Below, in pieces: positions 1 through 5,303 of a stretch of 7,070 bases of DNA (position 1 is the stretch's first letter; every line of letters starts with the position of its first letter). This stretch comes from an uncultured Acidobacteriota bacterium (GTDB lineage: Bacteria; Acidobacteriota; Terriglobia; Bryobacterales; Bryobacteraceae). The stretch is taken from NCBI GenBank assembly GCA_937952345.1, contig CALFYN010000847.1, positions 1-7,070 on the forward strand. Reading direction: 5' to 3'. The notes under the pieces are model-generated. The model searched no databases, was not told the DNA's origin, and worked only from the letters and a program-made list of their open reading frames with translations. The translations under genes were made by a program, and so were the position numbers.

Positions 1-46
1 GCCGGAAAATTGCAAGAGGGTTTTTGGATTTTATTATTAAGAATAT
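1..46. other. AT-rich stretch after dapB, no gene seen
   Basis: This is the tail beyond the dapB stop codon. From about 21 to 48 it is very AT-rich (runs of T and TTATTATTAA), unlike the GC-rich coding DNA around it. On the minus strand it would be the 3' end of the lysine operon transcript. I see no stable hairpin followed by a U-tract, so I do not call an intrinsic terminator. The window edge hides whether another gene, for example dapA, follows. Confidence 0.4.
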
Positions 47-745
47 TTAGCCGAATAGGACTTCGGTGAAATCGAAGCAACCTTTTTTCTTCGTCTCGAC
101 GAGCCATTGGGCGGCCTTGAGGCTGCCGCGGGCGAAACCTTCGCGGCTGCGGGCGGCATGGCGCAGGGTGATAGTGTCGGCGGCGGAATCGAAGCCGATC
201 TCGTGGGTGCCGGGGTGGGCCCCGGCGCGATTCGAGGAGATGTCGATGTGGCGTGCGTAACCGGCGGACTGCATGCGATCGACGAGTTGGATGAGGGTGC
301 CGGAGGGGGCGTCCTTTTTCGTGTTGTGGTGGATCTCCCAGGCCCAGGCTCCGTAGGAGGGCTCATTGGCGAGGAGGCGTGCGGCTTCGGCGACGACGCG
401 GTTGAAGACGTTGACGCCGATGGAGAAGTTGGGGCTCCAGACGAAGCCGATGCCGGATCGGGCGACGATTTCGCGGACGTGGTCGAGTTGCGCGGTCCAA
501 CCGGTGGTGCCGACGACGGTGGAGACACCGAGTGCGGCGAGGCGCCCGATGTTTTCGACGGCAGTGTGCGGGGTGGTGAACTCGATGGCGACATCGACGC
601 CGGCGAAGTGCTCCCTGGTCATGCCCGCGCCGTCGACGTTGTTGAACTCGTCGAGGCGGAGCACGGTTTCAAAGCCGTATTCGGGGGCAAGGGAATCGAT
701 CATCTTGCCCATCTTGCCGTAGCCGACCAGCGCGAGTTTGGCCAT
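47..745 (-). CDS. dapB: 4-hydroxy-tetrahydrodipicolinate reductase DapB
   Basis: DapB reduces 4-hydroxy-tetrahydrodipicolinate to tetrahydrodipicolinate with NAD(P)H in the cytoplasm, on the way to diaminopimelate and lysine. The 232-residue product has an N-terminal Rossmann nucleotide loop VGYGKMGK (residues 7-14), the VVGTTGW segment (77-83) and SPNFSIGVNVF (104-114). It also has the family signature EIHHNTKKDAPSGT (137-150). By alignment with the E. coli enzyme this contains the catalytic His139 and Lys143. The C-terminal RxGxxPGTHE-like and SREGFARG segments are also present. It is somewhat shorter than the E. coli protein (273 aa), as in the compact DapB forms with a GYGKMG loop. The ATG shares its A with the lysC TAA stop (TAATG). 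A strong GGAGG lies at 756-760, ten bases upstream inside lysC, so translational coupling is likely. It is the last gene visible of the riboswitch-controlled operon. Confidence 0.96.
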   Translation of the reverse strand: MAKLALVGYGKMGKMIDSLAPEYGFETVLRLDEFNNVDGAGMTREHFAGVDVAIEFTTPHTAVENIGRLAALGVSTVVGTTGWTAQLDHVREIVARSGIGFVWSPNFSIGVNVFNRVVAEAARLLANEPSYGAWAWEIHHNTKKDAPSGTLIQLVDRMQSAGYARHIDISSNRAGAHPGTHEIGFDSAADTITLRHAARSREGFARGSLKAAQWLVETKKKGCFDFTEVLFG

Positions 746-2115
746 TATGCAAAGACCTCCGGATCGAGAGTAGAGAAGAATTCGGCGTGCAGGGATTCGA
801 CAGCGGGACGCAATTCGGTGGCATCGATGACGAAGCTGAAGTTCAACTGCGAGGCGCCTTGCGAAACCATGAGGACATTGATTCCGGCGAGGGAACGAAA
901 GATGCGCGCGGCGATGCCGGGGGTGCCGCGTACGTTTTCGCCGACGACGCAGACGATGGCGCGATTGGTTTCGACGCCAACTTCGGCGATGCGGCCCAAC
1001 TCGTCTCTGATCTCATCAAGGTTCTTGTCGTTGTCGATGGTGAGGGAGACGCTGACCTCGGAGGTGGTGACCATATCGACGGGAGTGTGGAAACGGTCAA
1101 AGACCTCGAAGATGCGGTGCAGGAAGCCGTGGGCCATGAGCATGCGGAGGGACTGGATCTTGACCACTGTGATCCCGGTTTTGCAGGCGATGGACTTGAT
1201 GACGTTGCGGCACGGCACGGTTTCCTTGACGATGCGGGTGCCGCTGATTTCGGGGTTGCGGGAGTTGAGCACCAGCACCGGGATGTTCTTTTCGACGGCA
1301 GGCAGCACGGTGGCGGGGTGCAGCACCTTGGCGCCGAAGTAGGCGAGCTCAGCGGCTTCGGCAAAAGAGATGGTCTTGATGCGGTAGCCGCCGGGGACGA
1401 TGCGGGGGTCGCAGGTGAGCATGCCATCGACGTCGGTCCAGATCTGGATCTCTTCGGCTCCGATGCCTGCTCCGATGATGGAGGCGGAGTAATCGGAACC
1501 GCCGCGGCCGAGGGTGGTGGTGACGCCATTCTGTGTGGAGCCGATGAAGCCACCCATGACGACGACCTGCTTTGCGGCGAGCGGGGCCACGACTTCCTGC
1601 ATGCGGGCATACGTGCGCGGGAAGAGCGGAGCGGCTTGCGTGTGGCGTGTATCGGTGATGAGGACGGAGCGCGAGTCGACGTGGACGGTGTCCATGCCGG
1701 CGTGGCGGAAGCCGAGGGTAACGATGCGGGAGGAGAGGCGCTCACCCATGCTGGACACGGCGTCCACCATGCGCGGGGAGAATTCTTCGACCTGGGCGAT
1801 CTCGGCGACCATCAGCGAGAGTTCCGTAAAGTGTTCGTCGAGGAGTTGGGCGAGTTCGGCGCGGTCCTGTTCGCGGACGATCTGGAGCGCTTCGGTGCGA
1901 TGGTATTCCTTCAACTCACCGAGGAGGCGGAGCGCCTCGCCCTGTTCGCCTTCGGCCGCGGCTTTGGCGATGGCGAGGAGGCGGTTCGTGGTCTTACCCA
2001 TGGCGGAGACCACCACCACGGGGCGGCGGTCTTCGCGTGCTTTCACAATGGATGCGACACGGGCGATGGCGGTGGCGGACTCGACGGAAGAGCCACCAAA
2101 CTTCATGACGATCAT
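745..2115 (-). CDS. lysC: Aspartate kinase, monofunctional, lysine-sensitive type
   Basis: Aspartate kinase phosphorylates L-aspartate with ATP, the entry step to lysine, threonine and methionine. The 456-residue protein has the kinase start KFGGSS (5-10), SAMGKTTN (37-44) and SSMGERLSS (121-129). It continues with the substrate and nucleotide region GGFIGSTQNG to GRGGSDYSAS (188-212), WTDVDGMLTCDPRI (226-239) and FGAKVLHPATV (260-270). Two ACT regulatory domains follow, about 305-378 and 385-450. TSEVSVSLTID (351-361) is the stretch that in this class forms the lysine effector site, so allosteric feedback by lysine is likely. There is no homoserine dehydrogenase fusion. The ATG at 2115 has GGAG nine bases upstream (2125-2128). 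A second ATG three codons later would also keep KFGGSS. It lies 46 bases after the M20 gene and overlaps dapB by one base. Expression should fall when lysine binds the leader riboswitch. Confidence 0.97.
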   Translation of the reverse strand: MIVMKFGGSSVESATAIARVASIVKAREDRRPVVVVSAMGKTTNRLLAIAKAAAEGEQGEALRLLGELKEYHRTEALQIVREQDRAELAQLLDEHFTELSLMVAEIAQVEEFSPRMVDAVSSMGERLSSRIVTLGFRHAGMDTVHVDSRSVLITDTRHTQAAPLFPRTYARMQEVVAPLAAKQVVVMGGFIGSTQNGVTTTLGRGGSDYSASIIGAGIGAEEIQIWTDVDGMLTCDPRIVPGGYRIKTISFAEAAELAYFGAKVLHPATVLPAVEKNIPVLVLNSRNPEISGTRIVKETVPCRNVIKSIACKTGITVVKIQSLRMLMAHGFLHRIFEVFDRFHTPVDMVTTSEVSVSLTIDNDKNLDEIRDELGRIAEVGVETNRAIVCVVGENVRGTPGIAARIFRSLAGINVLMVSQGASQLNFSFVIDATELRPAVESLHAEFFSTLDPEVFA

Positions 2116-2161
2116 GGCGTTGATCTCCAGTTATTCGCGAGATGAGTCTCGACCCGGCAGG

Positions 2162-3181
2162 CTAGGAGCCCGCGCTACCTGCGAGGAGGAGGTGCGCGAG
2201 TTTTTGGTATATTTCGACGGCTTCGAGGAGTTCGCGCTTGGGAACGCGCTCTTCGCTGGTGTGGGCGACGTGGATGGTGCCGGGCCCGATGAGGAGGGGC
2301 TGTCCCCAGGCTCCGTTGAAGGCCGGGATATCGGTGGTGTACTTCATGACCGCGGTGCGGAAGCCTTCGAAGCTCTTGAGGCGGAGGGCCGGGATGCGGA
2401 GGAGTTCGCGTACGGTGGCGCGGCCGTTGACGCAGCGGTCGATGGACTGGCGGAGATTTTCGCCGTCATCGATCAAGCGGATGAGCAGTTCGGCTTTGGC
2501 GTAGTCGGGGACGACGTTGGGGGCGCGGCCGCCGGAGATGGTGCCGATGTTGACGGTGCTGTCGCCGAGGACGGGATCGATGGGGAATTGAAGGGCGCGA
2601 ACGTCCTGCAGGACATCGAGGAGTTTGTTGATTGCCGAGTCGCCGAGTTCGGGATAGGCGGAGTGGGACATGCGGCCGGTGGTTTCGATTTCGAGGCGCA
2701 TGGCTCCCTTGGAGCCGAGGGCGAGCTGATTCTCGGTGGGTTCGCCGTTGATGAGGTACTTGGAGCCGCGCGGGTTTTTGGCGGCGAAGTAGGCTCCGGC
2801 GGAGTTGCGTTCTTCGCCGACGACGAAGAGGAGGGCGATGTTGCGGACGCCACTGGTGAGGAGGGCTTCCACGGCGGTAATCATGGAGGCGATGATGCCT
2901 TTGGTGTCGCACGCACCGCGGCCCCAGATGAACTCGTCGTCCTCGCGGGACGCGAAGTAGGGCGGGACGGTGTCCATGTGGGTGGAGAAGGTGACGACGG
3001 GGTCGCCGAAGGTGGCGAGGACGTTGTTGCGGTTGGGTTCGACCTCGAAGATCTCGAGTTTGCCGTTGAAGCGGCCGCAGAGATCCTTGAGGATGGCGGC
3101 GAGCTGGTTGCCGACGGCAAGTTCATTGCCGGTGATGGATTCAATATTGATTAATTGATGCGTGAGTTCAAAGACATTCAT
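2162..3181 (-). CDS. M20-family zinc amidohydrolase (DapE/ArgE-like), first gene of the lysine operon
   Basis: This 339-residue M20/M25/M40-family protein keeps the full dinuclear metal and catalytic set. His68 and Asp70 sit in THMDTVPP, Asp92 in GRGACDTKG, the Glu123-Glu124 pair in VGEE, Glu147 in NGEPTE, and His307 in AHTSEE. A lid or dimerisation domain spans about residues 155-270 (GRMSHSAYPELGDSAIN). Family members hydrolyse N-acyl amino acids or peptides, including DapE (succinyl-diaminopimelate), ArgE (acetylornithine) and LysK. Because it opens a lysine-riboswitch operon with lysC and dapB, I infer a deacylase step in diaminopimelate/lysine synthesis, most simply DapE. It is shorter than E. 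coli DapE (375 aa), and sequence alone does not settle the acyl group, so no symbol is given. The start ATG at 3181 is chosen because residues match the family from the first codon. Its Shine-Dalgarno is weak (only GAG about 13-15 bases upstream), which may reflect riboswitch control of translation. No signal peptide, so cytoplasmic. Confidence 0.9.
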   Translation of the reverse strand: MNVFELTHQLINIESITGNELAVGNQLAAILKDLCGRFNGKLEIFEVEPNRNNVLATFGDPVVTFSTHMDTVPPYFASREDDEFIWGRGACDTKGIIASMITAVEALLTSGVRNIALLFVVGEERNSAGAYFAAKNPRGSKYLINGEPTENQLALGSKGAMRLEIETTGRMSHSAYPELGDSAINKLLDVLQDVRALQFPIDPVLGDSTVNIGTISGGRAPNVVPDYAKAELLIRLIDDGENLRQSIDRCVNGRATVRELLRIPALRLKSFEGFRTAVMKYTTDIPAFNGAWGQPLLIGPGTIHVAHTSEERVPKRELLEAVEIYQKLAHLLLAGSAGS

Positions 3182-3254
3182 GGCTAACAGTACTCGTTTC
3201 GTTGGGAATTGGAGGAAGGTTGAACAGGAAGAGACTGCGTGCGAGGCGAGGTTC
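3182..3254 (-). promoter_or_regulatory. Leader and expression platform between riboswitch and the M20 gene
   Basis: This is the 73-base RNA segment from the end of the aptamer to the M20 start codon. There is no GC hairpin followed by a U-run, so a classic transcription terminator is not apparent. From 3234 to 3201 the RNA strand holds 15 C and only 1 G in 34 bases, the C-rich, G-poor look of a Rho-loading region. Two copies of CUUCCU (3231-3226 and 3218-3213) could pair with GGGAAG (3262-3257), which is the 3' arm of riboswitch helix P1. That offers a lysine-free alternative fold. The Shine-Dalgarno before the start is poor. Control by Rho or at translation is an inference. Confidence 0.45.
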
Positions 3255-3469
3255 TGCTTCCCGATAGCGCTCCATCCGGAATCCCAGATGACAGTGGCCG
3301 GGATTTAGCCCGAACCCCCAACAGCCGCGCCGATCGTTGACGGCGGCGTCTCGGCGGCACAGATTTGGTGATCCGTGTGGATAAACCCAACCCCTTTGGC
3401 CTGCTCTCCGCAACGAACGCGGAGTTGCGAGCGAGGCTACTGATGGTTGCCGCTCCTCTACCAGAAGCA
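3255..3469 (-). promoter_or_regulatory. Lysine riboswitch (L box) aptamer
   Basis: On the minus strand this forms the lysine riboswitch fold upstream of the lysine operon. Conserved junction bases: AGAGGAGC (3459-3452), AGUA before P2b (3441-3438), CAAAGG (3398-3393), GCCGCCGA (3358-3351), ACUGUCA (3295-3289) and GGAGCGCUAUC (3273-3263). Helices: P1 UGCUUCUGGUAG (3469-3458) with CUAUCGGGAAGCA (3267-3255), one bulged G at 3262. P2a GCGGCA (3453-3448) with UGCCGC (3359-3354). P2b GCCU and GCUC (3437-3429, one bulged C) with GAGCAGGC (3406-3399), capped by UCCGC/GCGGA with a 7-base loop (3418-3412). P3 CGCCG (3348-3344) with CGGCG (3332-3328). P4 3316-3309 with 3302-3296. P5 AUCUGG (3289-3284) with CCGGAU (3279-3274). 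Loop L2 UCGUU (3416-3412) is complementary to L3 AACGA (3338-3334), the expected kissing pair. Lysine binding to the junction should shut down the operon. Odd: an extra stem-loop within P2 (3390-3365). Confidence 0.93.
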
Positions 3470-3472
3470 AGT

Positions 3473-3500
3473 AGTGTAGCACGAAATCGTGGGGTTGGAA
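3473..3500 (-). promoter_or_regulatory. Possible promoter of the lysine operon
   Basis: On the minus strand, TACACT (3478-3473) preceded by TGC gives an extended -10 (TGnTAnnnT). A weak TTCCAA lies 16 bases upstream (3500-3495) as a -35. It abuts the riboswitch: a start at about G3468 would begin the RNA almost exactly at the 5' arm of P1. That position supports it, but the -35 matches the consensus at only three of six bases and the discriminator would be short. Acidobacterial promoter rules are poorly known, so confidence is low. Confidence 0.35.
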
Positions 3501-3507
3501 TTTGGGC

Positions 3508-3537
3508 CACAGATGGACACAGATGAACACGGATGCG
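3508..3537. repeat. Three tandem 10-bp units in the divergent intergenic region
   Basis: Three head-to-tail units with an exact 10-base period are visible: CACAGATGGA (3508-3517), CACAGATGAA (3518-3527) and CACGGATGCG (3528-3537). The first two differ at one position; the third has diverged. They sit between the two putative divergent promoters, on one face of the helix. From memory, very similar ACACAGATGA strings recur as dispersed repeats in several environmental phyla. They may therefore be a mobile or repeat relic rather than an operator; I cannot check this here. Confidence 0.7.
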
Positions 3538-3539
3538 GG

Positions 3540-3548
3540 TGGTAGACT
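3540..3548 (+). promoter_or_regulatory. Possible extended -10 for the ABC ATPase gene
   Basis: TGGTAGACT (3540-3548) fits an extended -10 (TG, one base, then TAGACT, four of six to consensus). No convincing -35 is present 16-18 bases upstream. Transcription would begin around 3555-3558, at or next to the GTG start codon. The message would then be leaderless or nearly so, matching the absence of a Shine-Dalgarno. Short motif, low confidence. Confidence 0.22.
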
Positions 3549-3557
3549 CGATCTTGC

Positions 3558-4760
3558 GTGGTTGACATCCAGCATGTGTCGAAGCTGTATCGCCTGTATC
3601 GCCGGCCCCTGGACCGGCTGATTGAGGCATTGCCGTTGACTGGGGTGCGGCGGCATGAGGATTTTTGGGCGCTGGACGATGTTTCGTTCTCGATCGGGAA
3701 GGGCGAAATTGTGAGTGTGGTGGGGCCGAACGGGTCGGGGAAATCGACGCTGTTGCAGATTGTGGCGGGGATTGTGGAACCGACGCGGGGGCGAGTGCTG
3801 CGGAAGGGACGGATCGCGGCGTTGCTCGAATTGGGGGCGGGGTTTAATCCGGAATTTACGGGGCGGGAGAATGTGTTTCTTTCCGGAGAGATCATGGGAT
3901 TGACGCGGAAGGAAATGGAGCGGGCGTTTCCGCAAATCGAGGCGTTTGCCGAGATCGGGCCATATATCGACCGGCCGGTGAAGGAATACTCGAGCGGGAT
4001 GTATGTGCGGCTGGCGTTTTCGACGGCGATCCATGTGGAACCGGAGATTCTGATTGTGGATGAGGCGCTGTCGGTGGGAGATGCGATCTTTTCGGCGCGG
4101 TGCATTCAGAAGTTTGAGGAGATGAAGGCGCGCGGGGTGACGACGCTGTTCGTTTCGCACGATCTTGGGCTGGTGAAGCGTCTGTCGAACCGGGCGGTGT
4201 TTCTGCTAAATGGGAAGGTGGAGGCGCAGGGATCGCCGAACGATGTGGTGAACCGGTATGTGGGGCTGGTGCATGAGCGGCAGCGGGCGGCATTGCACCG
4301 CGGGCCGGTGAGCGCGTTGCCGTGCAGTTTCCGGCATGGGGATGGGACGTCGCAGATTGAAGATATCCAATTGTTGGATGAGCGTGGTGAGGCGGTGGCG
4401 GTGCTGGATCATGGGCAGGCGGCGAGGGTGCGGGTGCGGGCGCGGTTTCATCGCGATTCGAAGGAGCCGATTGCGGGGCTGTTGATCCGGAACCGGCTGG
4501 GGATCGATGTGTACGGGACGAATACGCGGGCAGAGCGGATTTCGCTGGGGGAGTTTCGGGCGGGGGATGTGCTGGAACTGGATTTTCGTTGGGAATGCTG
4601 GCTGGTGCGGCAGGAGTATACGATCACGGTGGCGATGCAGCATGCGAGCGGGGAGAGCCAGGACTGGCTGGACGATGCGCTCTCGTTTCGCGTGGCGGCG
4701 GCGAAGGAACTGGCAGGGGTGGCGGATTTGCGGGCGCGAGTGGATTGGCGGAAGGCGTAG
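3558..4760 (+). CDS. Wzt-like ABC transporter ATPase with C-terminal polysaccharide-binding domain
   Basis: This is the ATP-hydrolysing subunit of a polysaccharide (O-antigen, capsule or teichoic-acid type) exporter, acting at the cytoplasmic face of the inner membrane. In 400 residues it has the N-terminal sequence typical of the group (VDIQHVSKLYRLYRRPLDRL), Walker A GPNGSGKST (56-64) and the Wzt/KpsT-type ELGAGFNPEFTGREN segment (91-105). The ABC signature YSSGMYVRLAFS (144-155), Walker B ILIVDEAL (164-171) and switch His201 in SHD follow. Residues about 253-385 match a Wzt C-terminal carbohydrate-binding domain, notably GLLIRNRLGIDVYGTNTR (307-324). In E. coli O9a that domain recognises the capped O-polysaccharide. 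The GTG start at 3558 is forced: an in-frame stop lies at 3543-3545 and the family motif begins at residue 2. No Shine-Dalgarno is evident. No Wzm-type permease or glycosyltransferase adjoins it, so the partner must be elsewhere. Confidence 0.93.
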   Translation: MVDIQHVSKLYRLYRRPLDRLIEALPLTGVRRHEDFWALDDVSFSIGKGEIVSVVGPNGSGKSTLLQIVAGIVEPTRGRVLRKGRIAALLELGAGFNPEFTGRENVFLSGEIMGLTRKEMERAFPQIEAFAEIGPYIDRPVKEYSSGMYVRLAFSTAIHVEPEILIVDEALSVGDAIFSARCIQKFEEMKARGVTTLFVSHDLGLVKRLSNRAVFLLNGKVEAQGSPNDVVNRYVGLVHERQRAALHRGPVSALPCSFRHGDGTSQIEDIQLLDERGEAVAVLDHGQAARVRVRARFHRDSKEPIAGLLIRNRLGIDVYGTNTRAERISLGEFRAGDVLELDFRWECWLVRQEYTITVAMQHASGESQDWLDDALSFRVAAAKELAGVADLRARVDWRKA

Positions 4761-4811
4761 GCTGTCACCTTGTTTGCGTGGGCTGCATCCAGGGAGATGG
4801 AGCTTAGAGAA

Positions 4812-5213
4812 GTGAACGTTAGAGTGACATACGAGGATAAGGTGCGTTTTCGGGCGGAGTCTCGGGGGCACGTGATTGTTTGCGATCAGCCGGAGTCGAA
4901 CAAGGGCGAGAACGGGGGGATGACTCCTCCGGAGTTCTTGCTTGTGTCTCTGGGAACTTGCGCGGGGTATTACGCCGTGGAGTATTTGAAGGTGCGAAAT
5001 CTGCCCGTGGAGGGGCTGGAAGTAACGGTGGATGCGGTAAAGGCAACCGGGCCGGCACGAATTGGGGAGTTCCGGATAGTGGTGCGGACGGGCGAGTTGG
5101 AAGAGCGGCATAGGGAAGGAGTGATGCGGGCGGTGAAGGCTTGCCTGGTGCACAATACGCTGTTGCATGCTCCAAAGGTGGCGGTGGAGTTGGAGAGCGC
5201 GGTAGCGGCCTAA
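4812..5213 (+). CDS. OsmC-family protein (thiol peroxidase-like)
   Basis: This small OsmC/Ohr-superfamily protein has 133 residues with the chosen start. Characterised members reduce organic or fatty-acid hydroperoxides with a redox cysteine pair; many OsmC-like proteins have no known substrate. The N-terminal strand region runs into FRAESRGH, then the typical helix TPPEFLLVSLGTCAGYYAVEYL with Cys50. A second cysteine, Cys111, sits in VKACLVHNTLL. These are the expected peroxidatic and resolving positions. No signal peptide; cytoplasmic. I chose the GTG at 4812 because GGAG (4799-4802) lies nine bases upstream and MNVRVTYEDKVRF matches how the family begins. An ATG at 4797 and a TTG at 4770 would add 5 and 14 residues but have no properly spaced ribosome site. 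It follows the ABC ATPase by 51 bases with no terminator between, so co-transcription is possible though functionally unexplained. Confidence 0.88.
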   Translation: MNVRVTYEDKVRFRAESRGHVIVCDQPESNKGENGGMTPPEFLLVSLGTCAGYYAVEYLKVRNLPVEGLEVTVDAVKATGPARIGEFRIVVRTGELEERHREGVMRAVKACLVHNTLLHAPKVAVELESAVAA

Positions 5214-5218
5214 GGTGT

Positions 5219-5303
5219 CGTTTTCTCAGGGAGGGGCGAAACTATCCTCCGCACCCCGGGTTAGGATGAACAGTAAGGACCGAAAAACGGGGACTGAGAA
5301 ACG
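5219..5303 (+). repeat. Inverted repeat spanning the intergenic region and ending at the start codon
   Basis: CGTTTTCTCAG (5219-5229) is complementary to CTGAGAAACG (5294-5303), ten pairs with one bulged T. The right arm ends at the base before the ATG of the next gene. The 64-base interior can form smaller stems: GGAGG (5230-5234) with CCTCC (5246-5250), or ATCCT (5244-5248) with AGGAT (5263-5267), plus CCG-AAAAA-CGG (5280-5290). A GGGGA (5289-5293) that could be the ribosome site lies just inside the right arm. In a transcript reading through from the OsmC gene, this fold would bury the space between ribosome site and start codon. The regulatory role is inference. Confidence 0.45.

Noticed and set aside
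107..2145. Long plus-strand frames opposite dapB and lysC (107-1342 and 787-2145)
   Set aside because: They are glycine-, aspartate- and alanine-rich low-complexity translations opposite well-conserved enzymes, typical of antisense shadows in GC-rich DNA.
3406..3424. CTCCGC/GCGGAG hairpin considered as a terminator
   Set aside because: There is no U-run after it on either strand. It is the capping hairpin of riboswitch helix P2.
3562..3567. A perfect TTGACA (-35 consensus) on the plus strand
   Set aside because: It lies inside the first codons of the ABC gene and no good -10 follows at 16-18 bases. A start downstream would delete the conserved N-terminus.
3168..4160. A minus-strand 330-codon frame running through the intergenic region into the ABC gene
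   Set aside because: Its right part is antisense to the ABC ATPase and its left part is simply the riboswitch read as protein. No domain is recognisable.
4770..4811. Upstream starts for the OsmC gene (TTG 4770, ATG 4797)
   Set aside because: The ATG directly touches the AGGGAG and the TTG has no well-spaced ribosome site. The added residues do not resemble the family, while GTG 4812 has GGAG at nine bases.
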